Both the position numbers and the translations under genes were made by a program. DNA of 64,000 nt from Vulcanimicrobiota bacterium (GTDB lineage: Bacteria; Vulcanimicrobiota; Vulcanimicrobiia; Vulcanimicrobiales; Vulcanimicrobiaceae), in contig PMOS01000002.1 of assembly GCA_003161435.1 (NCBI GenBank), positions 28,383 through 92,382 of the forward strand, read 5' to 3'. This document shows, one piece after another, positions 1 to 6,897 of the stretch (position 1 is the first letter of the stretch; every line of letters starts with the position of its first letter). The notes under the pieces are model-generated. The model did no database searches, had not been told where the DNA came from, and saw only the letters and a program-made list of their open reading frames with translations.

Positions 1-1
1 C

Positions 2-628
2 CTGCTCTGCGTCGGCATCGCCGCGCTGAGCCTGTGGGCGTACGCCGCGATGTTCGGCATGGCCGATGCGGCCTGGGAGCGCGGGACGGCGACCATCGCC
101 GACGGGAACGCCGCATTCCGCGCGCGCGGCGGCGCATTGTTGGTGGCGGTGATCGGGCTGATCGGCGTCGGTATCGTCGCGTTGATCCTTGCGCTGCCGA
201 CGCTGTTCATCGCGCTGCTCGCGTTTCCGCTGTTCACGATGTACGTGATTCCGGCCGTGGTCAGCGGTCGCCGCGGCGGCTTCGAAGCGATCGGCGATTC
301 GTTCCGTTTGGTGCGCGCGTTCTTCTTGCCGTCGCTGATTGCGTTCGTGGTGCTGTTCGGGATTTCGTACGGGATCAGCTTTATCGGCGCTATTCCGATC
401 GTGCCGTTGGAACTCGCGACGATGCCGGGCGCCGGAGAGACGGCGATGCGTATCCCGTCGATCCCGCTCATTATCTTCGGGGGGATCGGCTATCTCGTTG
501 CAATCGCCTTGCAGCTCGCGTACGCCGGCTTCTACGCGATCGCGCTCGTCGGTCTGTATCGTTCCCTCGTCGTGCCGCGGCCGGTCCCGCCGCCCGCCCC
601 GGCGGCCGGCGAGATCGTCGCGACCTAA
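2..628 (+). CDS. multi-pass membrane protein, 5' end truncated by window
   Basis: Open frame continues from the window edge (LLCVGIAALSLWAYAAMFGM...); several hydrophobic segments; stop at 628. Confidence 0.6.
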   Translation: MLCVGIAALSLWAYAAMFGMADAAWERGTATIADGNAAFRARGGALLVAVIGLIGVGIVALILALPTLFIALLAFPLFTMYVIPAVVSGRRGGFEAIGDSFRLVRAFFLPSLIAFVVLFGISYGISFIGAIPIVPLELATMPGAGETAMRIPSIPLIIFGGIGYLVAIALQLAYAGFYAIALVGLYRSLVVPRPVPPPAPAAGEIVAT

Positions 629-1320
629 CTCGGCGCTGCGGCGTTCTCGAACGCCGCGGCACTGCGTCCGACGTCGAACACGCGCTCGTCGCCCTGCGCG
701 TCGAGAAAGCCGCGCACGATCACGGTCCCGGCGCTGCGGATCCCGAGCGCGCGCGAGAGCCGAATCGTGCCCGTTGCGTCGCGCAGCCGCGGCGTGCCGC
801 CGTCGACGTAGGGGTCGCCGGCGATCGTGATGACCGCGCCGGGCTTGGTCTGCAGCGCCTGGGCGATCGTCTCCGGCGGATCGAACGCGATCGTCTTGTC
901 GACCACCACTCCGAAGTTCGTCCCCAGCATCGCGACGCGCACCGTATAGGTGCCGGGGGCGAGCGCGCGCCGGTCGTCGGTGGTCGAGTCGACGATCACT
1001 TGCGCGAGGCGCAGCAACCCCGGCGGGACGTCGAGTTGGCGCGTGATCGGGATCGGTTTGTGACCGGTCACCGACGACCACACCGGCGCGTCATCGTGCA
1101 GGACGTCGACCCGAAAGAGGTCCGCGGTCGGGAAGCGCAGCCGCACCATGTGACCTGTTGCATTGTGGAGCGCGATCGCGACGGTGAACGGCGCGAGCAG
1201 GGCGGTCCCCTCGCGATCGAGCGTGACATCGGCCCAGACGCTGCGCGGCGAGGCCGACGGCGCCGGATGCCGCGTCGCGGTCGCGGCCAGTACTGCCGCG
1301 ATCAGCTCAGCGCGAGTCAC
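625..1320 (-). CDS. BsuPI-like (intracellular proteinase inhibitor-type) domain protein, hypothetical
   Basis: ORF; beta-rich pattern 'FTVAIALHNATGHMVRLRFPTADLFRVDVLHDDAPVWSS' resembles the BsuPI fold; family call is by eye. Confidence 0.5.
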   Translation of the reverse strand: MTRAELIAAVLAATATRHPAPSASPRSVWADVTLDREGTALLAPFTVAIALHNATGHMVRLRFPTADLFRVDVLHDDAPVWSSVTGHKPIPITRQLDVPPGLLRLAQVIVDSTTDDRRALAPGTYTVRVAMLGTNFGVVVDKTIAFDPPETIAQALQTKPGAVITIAGDPYVDGGTPRLRDATGTIRLSRALGIRSAGTVIVRGFLDAQGDERVFDVGRSAAAFENAAAPS

Positions 1321-1357
1321 AGCCTACCAGTTGCGCGCCGCGCGGACGAAGTCCGCC

Positions 1358-2938
1358 TTACCGGCCGTTGCGCAGCACGCGGCCCGGCCGAGCGCCGGTC
1401 ATCTGCCCGTCGCGCAAAACGGCGCTCCCGTTGACGAACACGTCGCGAATCCCGTCGGGCGGCGCGAACGGCTGCTCGTAGGTCGCACGATCGACGATGC
1501 GCTCGGCATCGAACACGACCAGATCGGCGTGCTTGCCGATCGCAATGATCCCGCGGTCGCGCAGGCCGAACTGCGCCGCCGGCAGCGACGTCATCCGGCG
1601 CACGGCCTCAGCGGCGTCGAACACATGGCGCTGGCGAACGTAGCGCCCGAAGACGCGCGGAAAAGTCCCGTACGTGCGTGGGTGCGGCACGCCCCGCGCG
1701 GTGATCCCGCTGAACGCGCGCGCCGACGCATCGCTGCCCACGCAGCAGAATTCCGCGCTGTAAACCGTTGCCACGTCGTCTTCGCTCATCGAGAAGAAGA
1801 CGGACTCGACCCGCATCTCCTCTTCGATCAGGAGGCGAATCGCCGCGCGCGCCGGCGTCGTTCGCCAGCGCGCCGCCAGCGCGTCGATCCGCATCCCGGC
1901 GAGGTCCTCGTTGCGCGAGCTGCCGACGCCGGTGATCAGCACCGTGTCCCACCCGTCGCCGCCGAACTGCGGATCCCGCGCGAGCTCCATCACGAGCGCG
2001 GCCGCCGTCGCTTGATCCGGATCGCGCAACCGCGCGAGCGCCGCGTCGTCGCCACCTTCGCGAACGCGCGGCGGCAGCACGGTGGCGAGTTCGGTCCACG
2101 AGGCGACGTACGGATAGGCGTCGCACGCGACGCCTATCCCGCGCGTGCGCGCATGGTCGATCGCGGCGAGCGTGCGGTGAACCTTGCCCCAGTTGCGCCG
2201 GCCGGCGGCCTTGTGATGCGAGCACTGCACCGCGACCTCGGCGCCCTCGCCCACCGCGATCGCTTCGGCGATCGCCGCCTCGACGTCGTCGCCTTCGTCG
2301 CGAACGTGCGACGCGTAGAGCGCTGCTCCGGCGTCGCGTGCGGCACCGGCGCAAGCGATGAGCTCATCGAGATCGGCATAGCGGCCAGGTTCGTAGATCA
2401 AGCCGCTCGATACGCCGAGTGCCCCCTCTTCGACCGCCGCGCGAATCAAACGATTCTGCGCCTCGATCTCTTCGCGCACGAGCCGCCGCGCGTCGGGACC
2501 GGCCACGCACAATCGTGTCGTTCCAAGTCCCACCAGCGACGCTACGTTGAGGGCGACGCGCTCCTGCTCGACCAGCGTGAAGAACGCGTCGAACGACGTC
2601 CACTGCACGTCGAGCCGGTACTCGGCGGCGTCGCGCCGTTTCTTCATAAGCGCGGAACCGCTCAATGGTGCGATCGACGTGCCGCAGTTGCCGCCGACCT
2701 CGGTCGTCACACCTTGGCGAATCTTTCCTTCACAACGCGGATCGACGAGCCAAAGCTCGTCGGAATGGGAATGAACGTCGATGAATCCCGGTGCGAGCGC
2801 GAGCCCGGCGCAGGGTATGCGCTCGTGCGCATCGCGCTCGGAGAGATCCCCGATAGCGACGATTCTGCCGTCGGCTACGGCAACGTCGGTGATGTACGGC
2901 GCGGCGCCGAGTCCGTCGTAGACCCGGGGGCGCTCCAA
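1358..2938 (-). CDS. N-acyl-D-amino-acid deacylase (D-aminoacylase) / amidohydrolase
   Basis: PGFIDVHSHSD metal motif, GVTTEVGGNCG, SHHKAAGRRNWG, YASHVRDEGD typical of D-aminoacylases. Confidence 0.85.
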   Translation of the reverse strand: MERPRVYDGLGAAPYITDVAVADGRIVAIGDLSERDAHERIPCAGLALAPGFIDVHSHSDELWLVDPRCEGKIRQGVTTEVGGNCGTSIAPLSGSALMKKRRDAAEYRLDVQWTSFDAFFTLVEQERVALNVASLVGLGTTRLCVAGPDARRLVREEIEAQNRLIRAAVEEGALGVSSGLIYEPGRYADLDELIACAGAARDAGAALYASHVRDEGDDVEAAIAEAIAVGEGAEVAVQCSHHKAAGRRNWGKVHRTLAAIDHARTRGIGVACDAYPYVASWTELATVLPPRVREGGDDAALARLRDPDQATAAALVMELARDPQFGGDGWDTVLITGVGSSRNEDLAGMRIDALAARWRTTPARAAIRLLIEEEMRVESVFFSMSEDDVATVYSAEFCCVGSDASARAFSGITARGVPHPRTYGTFPRVFGRYVRQRHVFDAAEAVRRMTSLPAAQFGLRDRGIIAIGKHADLVVFDAERIVDRATYEQPFAPPDGIRDVFVNGSAVLRDGQMTGARPGRVLRNGR

Positions 2939-2954
2939 GATCGTCCGGAGCAGC

Positions 2955-2979
2955 GTTTAACCTAGCTTCCGCTGGGTAC
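2955..2979 (+). promoter_or_regulatory. sigma-B-like promoter GTTTAA-N13-GGGTAC
   Basis: Matches B. subtilis SigB consensus GTTTAA-N12-14-GGGTAT in 11 of 12 positions with legal spacing, about 43 nt upstream of the KGG-protein ATG. Confidence 0.5.
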
Positions 2980-3022
2980 AGAGCAGTCGGTGGGCCGACA
3001 GCTCAGGGGGATGATTCCAACA

Positions 3023-3253
3023 ATGGCGAGCAACGAAAATCTGACGACGACGACGGGCGGCGGCATGAGTGTCCGCGAGGCGGGCAAACGCGGCGGCGAT
3101 CGCGTCAAAGCGAAGTACGGCTCCGAGTTCTACGAAGCCATCGGACGCAAAGGCGGCGAGGCGACGAAGAGCAAGTACGGACCGACGTTCTACGAAGAGA
3201 TCGGCGCCAAGGGCGGCCAGAAGCTGAAACGCACGACGAAAACGGCCGGCTGA
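3023..3253 (+). CDS. KGG/Em-like (LEA group 1-like) stress repeat protein, two repeats
   Basis: 20-residue motif GG(D/E)xxKxKYGxxFYExIGxK repeated; ATG at 3023 more plausible than ORF-track start 2990. Confidence 0.85.
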   Translation: MASNENLTTTTGGGMSVREAGKRGGDRVKAKYGSEFYEAIGRKGGEATKSKYGPTFYEEIGAKGGQKLKRTTKTAG

Positions 3254-3256
3254 CGC

Positions 3257-3583
3257 ATGGCCGACCCCAAGCAGGCCGAGGTCAAGGAGCGGACGGAAAA
3301 GGTCGACGGGGAGATGTCGGTTCGAGAAGCCGGCAAAAAGGGTGGCGATACGGTTCGTGACCGATACGGTTCGGGATTCTACGAAGAGATCGGACGCAAA
3401 GGCGGACAAGCAACGCGCGAGCGCCACGGTGCGGAGTTCTACGAGGCGATCGGTCAAAAAGGCGGCAAGGTCGTCAAAGAAAAGTACGGCCCGAACTTCT
3501 ACGAGCAGATCGGTCACAAGGGTGGTCAAAAGGTCAAGAAGCTGATCGCCGACGCGAAAAAGGCCTTGCAGGGCGAAACGTAG
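3257..3583 (+). CDS. KGG/Em-like (LEA group 1-like) stress repeat protein, three repeats
   Basis: Three consecutive 20-mers: GGDTVRDRYGSGFYEEIGRK / GGQATRERHGAEFYEAIGQK / GGKVVKEKYGPNFYEQIGHK. Confidence 0.9.
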   Translation: MADPKQAEVKERTEKVDGEMSVREAGKKGGDTVRDRYGSGFYEEIGRKGGQATRERHGAEFYEAIGQKGGKVVKEKYGPNFYEQIGHKGGQKVKKLIADAKKALQGET

Positions 3584-3607
3584 CGCCCGACCGACCTGAT
3601 TCCGAAA

Positions 3608-3645
3608 CCGCGTGGCGTCGCCGCAACGACGCCGCGCGGTTTTTT
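3608..3645 (+). terminator. Rho-independent terminator
   Basis: 13-bp stem CCGCGTGGCGTCG/CGACGCCGCGCGG (one G.U), 6-nt loop, then TTTTTT. Confidence 0.9.
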
Positions 3646-3666
3646 GTTCGGCGCACCCGATGCGCA

Positions 3667-4203
3667 TCACGGCTTGACGCCCTCGATGCGTCCGAAAGAC
3701 GAGTCACCGGTGCGGAAGTTGATCGTCATCTTCGCGACCGTTACGGTCGCGCCGCTGTCGGTGACCGTCGACGGGTGGTCCAAGTTGAGAACGTGCGACG
3801 AGCCGTTGTACAACGCGCCGGTGCTCTGAAACGTGCGCTTGCGCGCACCACCCTCGTCCTCGATGAACGTCACCGGCCCGGCGACGGTCAGATCGTTGGT
3901 CGCCGTATTGACGGTGACGCCGTCACCTCTCATCAAGATATCGGGTTTGCCGGCGCGGTGGATGCGGCCGTCGCGGACGTGCGCGATCGTGACCAACGTG
4001 CCGTCGGGGCTCATGGTGAGCTTGTCGTAGTCGAGGGACCACGCGCGCCGGTCGATGCGTTTGCCCTGTACGCTGCCGTTGATCAGCGTGTCGGGGCCGG
4101 CCGAGCGCGCGTATTGCACGTCGCTACCGGCGCGCCCGATCTCGAAGCCGACCCAGCCTAAAAACGCGAGCGCAATGACCGACAGCACGATGCGCCAACT
4201 CAT
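3667..4203 (-). CDS. lptC: LptC-like LPS-export periplasmic/membrane-anchored protein
   Basis: N-terminal TM anchor MSWRIVLSVIALAFLGWVGFEIG followed by OstA/LptC-like beta repeats; ATGA overlap with lnt (true start 4203, not 4500). Confidence 0.65.
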   Translation of the reverse strand: MSWRIVLSVIALAFLGWVGFEIGRAGSDVQYARSAGPDTLINGSVQGKRIDRRAWSLDYDKLTMSPDGTLVTIAHVRDGRIHRAGKPDILMRGDGVTVNTATNDLTVAGPVTFIEDEGGARKRTFQSTGALYNGSSHVLNLDHPSTVTDSGATVTVAKMTINFRTGDSSFGRIEGVKP

Positions 4204-5774
4204 CGCGCGCGCCGCCCGCGCACTCGCGCCACGATGAACGGCAGCACGACGATCGCCGTCATCGCGAGGCCGATCGGCGCCGGGCCGAGCGTCGCGTACG
4301 GGCCTGGAGCTGCCACGCCGACATCGCCGACGATCGTCGCCACGCTCCCCAACGTGCTGCGCTGCGTCCACGTTCCGTCGGGCGCGACGATCCCGCTGAT
4401 TCCGGTCGCCCCGGCGCGCAGCACCCAGCGACCGGTCTCGACGGCGCGTAGGGTCGCCGCCTGCGCATGCTCGTAGGGCCCTTCGGTCGTGCCGAACCAC
4501 GCGTCATCGGTCGCGATCAGGATCAAGCTCGGATCGTCTTTGAGGCGCGCGTGCGCGATGTCGCCGAACAGCGATTCCCAACAGATCAGCGCGGTCGCAC
4601 CCGCGTACGTCTCGACCGGGTTCGTGCCGGGTTGAAAGGCCCCGATCTGGTTCGCGTACGGGAGCGAGCGCAGCCATCCCGGTCCGGGGATGTACTCGGC
4701 GAACGGCACCAGCTGCTCCTTGACGTACAGCACGGCGACGTCATGCTGGTTGACGCGCGGGTCGAAGATCAGCAGCGCGTTCTCGTACTTCTTTCCGTTG
4801 TCCCAGAAACCACCGGCATAGAGCGTTGCGCCGAGTGAGACCGCGAGCCGCGCGAAGCGCGTCCGCAGCGGCGGCGAGGCCAGTAGATCGGTCGTGATCA
4901 CCGTCTCGGGCCACAGCACGAGCGTCGGGTGCTGCGCGCGCAGCGCGACGGTCATCGTGGTGTAACGGTCGAGCGCGAGCGCGAGCCCGGCGTCGCTGCG
5001 CTTGATAGTCTGCGTGATCCCGCCTTGCACGGCGGCGACACGCCGCGCAGGCGGCGCGTAGTGACGCGCCGGCCAGACCGCGTACGCGAGGGCGGCGCAC
5101 ACCGCGACGCCGGCCCACACCACGATCGCCGTGCGCGCCCGTCGGGCATCATCGCGGTCGACCAGCCACCAGCCGAGCGCTGCACCGAGCAGCGTGGTGG
5201 CGAACGTCAGACCGTATCCGCCGGCGAAGGCGGCGAGCGGACGCAGCGGCGAGTCGACCATGGTCGTGCCGAGTTGTTCGAGCGGCACCCCGAACGCCGA
5301 CGTCGAGCGGACTTGCTCGCCCAGCGTGAATGCCGCGGCCGCCACGAACGGGACCACGCGCGCGTCGCAGCGCCGAGCTGCGAACGACGTAACGGCTGCC
5401 GCGAACGCAAACGCCAGGGCTTCGAAGATCGCCGGCCCCAGATCGAGGACCGGCGCGGCCGGCCCGATCAAGGCGCCCGCGGTTTCGCCGAACCACGCGA
5501 AACCGAGCGTGAAAAACAGGAGCCCGCTCGCATATCCGACGAGCGCGGCCGCACGCGGCGGCAAGCTGCTCCAGGCCCATACCAGGCCTGCGATGGAGAA
5601 TGGAGCGAGCCACCACCACGTTGTCAGTGGGAAGGCGAGATGCAGCGCGAACGCGCACAACAGCGCGACGGCCGTGCTGCGTGCGGTCGCGGAGGAGACG
5701 ATGGTGCGTCGGCTGGTTACGGCAGTGGTTGTCGCGGCGATGATGGTGCTACCCGGATGTGGACGCCAGGTCAC
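4200..5774 (-). CDS. lnt: apolipoprotein N-acyltransferase
   Basis: Multi-TM N-terminus plus nitrilase-like domain (LVLWPETVI, KEQLVPFAEYIPG, ICWESLFGD); N-terminal end uncertain because it overlaps the divergent lipoprotein gene. Confidence 0.9.
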   Translation of the reverse strand: MTWRPHPGSTIIAATTTAVTSRRTIVSSATARSTAVALLCAFALHLAFPLTTWWWLAPFSIAGLVWAWSSLPPRAAALVGYASGLLFFTLGFAWFGETAGALIGPAAPVLDLGPAIFEALAFAFAAAVTSFAARRCDARVVPFVAAAAFTLGEQVRSTSAFGVPLEQLGTTMVDSPLRPLAAFAGGYGLTFATTLLGAALGWWLVDRDDARRARTAIVVWAGVAVCAALAYAVWPARHYAPPARRVAAVQGGITQTIKRSDAGLALALDRYTTMTVALRAQHPTLVLWPETVITTDLLASPPLRTRFARLAVSLGATLYAGGFWDNGKKYENALLIFDPRVNQHDVAVLYVKEQLVPFAEYIPGPGWLRSLPYANQIGAFQPGTNPVETYAGATALICWESLFGDIAHARLKDDPSLILIATDDAWFGTTEGPYEHAQAATLRAVETGRWVLRAGATGISGIVAPDGTWTQRSTLGSVATIVGDVGVAAPGPYATLGPAPIGLAMTAIVVLPFIVARVRGRRAR

Positions 5775-6453
5775 CGGATTGAACGTGACCGGGAACGGGA
5801 TCGTTCAGTCCGGACAGACCCTGATCCGCTTCGAGACGGCCGGGCAGCTCGACTTTCAGAACGTCAGCTACCTGATGGTCTTCAACACCAGCGGGAACCA
5901 GAATCAGCCCTACGCTCAGGGCTTCAACACGAACTACGCGAACTGGTCGGTCTACTTCATCGTCGGCGGCGGTTCGACGTACGCCAACGCCCCGGGGCTC
6001 GAGCAAGTCTACCTGAACCCCGCGAACAACGCCGCCTCGGCATTCAACGTCACCTACCCGACCTCGATCGTGAACTTCCAGCCGTCGATTCCCAGCGGCA
6101 ACGCGCAGTACGGCTTCCAGATCACCTTCAACCGCTGCGTGTTCGACTTGTCGCCGCCGACGAGCAACCCGTCCGTGCCGGCCACCGCGAACGGTATCTG
6201 CCCTCCATTTGCCAACGCCGGCATCGGAAACATCTGGAACGTCAGCCTGTTCACGCTCGACCGAACGCTGACGCCGATCGACTCGCTCAGCGTGAACGGC
6301 CCGTCGGCGACCGATTACACCGTGTCGTTCGACGTCACGCAGGTGATTCCGGGGAACGGCAACAGCGGTCAGCGCTTCAAGCCCGCGAACAACGCTAGCG
6401 TTTCGAATCCCGCCGCTCAGATTACCGGGATCGAGATCTTCAACACGCCGTAG
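5701..6453 (+). CDS. lipoprotein of unknown function
   Basis: Signal peptide with lipobox MVRRLVTAVVVAAMMVLPGC; GGAGG RBS upstream of ATG 5701. Confidence 0.75.
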   Translation: MVRRLVTAVVVAAMMVLPGCGRQVTGLNVTGNGIVQSGQTLIRFETAGQLDFQNVSYLMVFNTSGNQNQPYAQGFNTNYANWSVYFIVGGGSTYANAPGLEQVYLNPANNAASAFNVTYPTSIVNFQPSIPSGNAQYGFQITFNRCVFDLSPPTSNPSVPATANGICPPFANAGIGNIWNVSLFTLDRTLTPIDSLSVNGPSATDYTVSFDVTQVIPGNGNSGQRFKPANNASVSNPAAQITGIEIFNTP

Positions 6454-6486
6454 AGCATCGCGCAGAATCCCGCATATCCCACCCTA

Positions 6487-6687
6487 GCATTCCCGCGCGC
6501 GAAATCTTGCCGGAGGCGGGGGAGCAGTAGTGCTGCGCAGGGGCGTTTCGCAGCGAGCGGCGCCCGGAGGGCGAGGAGCGAGCGGAGAACCGAGCTGCGT
6601 TTGCGCCACGACGGCGCAAACACAGCGTCCCCGGCGCAGCACTACTGCTCCCCCGCCTCCACGCCATTAGCCCCGGCGCGGGAATGC
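6487..6687. repeat. concentric inverted-repeat (fold-back) element
   Basis: Outer perfect 12-bp arms 6487-6498/6676-6687 (GCATTCCCGCGC), inner perfect 27-bp arms 6512-6538/6634-6660 (GGAGGCGGGGGAGCAGTAGTGCTGCGC), apical hairpin TTTGCGCC-ACGAC-GGCGCAAA at 6600-6620. Confidence 0.85.
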
Positions 6688-6691
6688 GCCC

Positions 6692-6859
6692 CTATTCCGT
6701 GTCGCAGGGTGGGTGGCCGCAGGCGCACGTTGTTTCGTTCTCTTCGTCGGTCGAATCGCGGCTTTCGCAGATTTCGCTGCAGTACGCTGCGCCTTCGAGG
6801 CCGCCGGTGACGGTGCAGTTGCACTCTTGGTATTCGCAGGGCTGGGTGTAGGTACTCAC
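6692..6859 (-). CDS. small bacterial metallothionein-like protein (55 aa)
   Basis: GTG start with AAGGAG SD; MSTYTQPCEYQECNCTVTGGLEGAAYCSEICESRDSTDEENETTCACGHPPCDTE; C..C.C...YCSE.C...C.CGH..C pattern of prokaryotic metallothioneins (SmtA/BmtA type); absent from the supplied ORF track. Confidence 0.8.
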   Translation of the reverse strand: MSTYTQPCEYQECNCTVTGGLEGAAYCSEICESRDSTDEENETTCACGHPPCDTE

Positions 6860-6897
6860 GCGTTCTCCTTACCCCGAAACGAAGCGGCGGTCGGCGC

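Noticed and set aside
34-2965. Long plus-strand ORFs 34..1434 and 1163..2965
   Set aside because: Arg-rich shadow frames overlapping a real membrane protein, BsuPI-like ORF and D-aminoacylase.
3061-3540. 60-bp periodicity in DNA, possible CRISPR or minisatellite
   Set aside because: It is the codon-level reflection of the 20-aa KGG repeats; repeat units are diverged and in frame, with no spacers.
4929-6398. 489-aa plus-strand ORF overlapping lnt and the lipoprotein gene
   Set aside because: Composition is shadow-like; the in-frame lipobox gene from 5701 in another frame and the conserved lnt explain the region.
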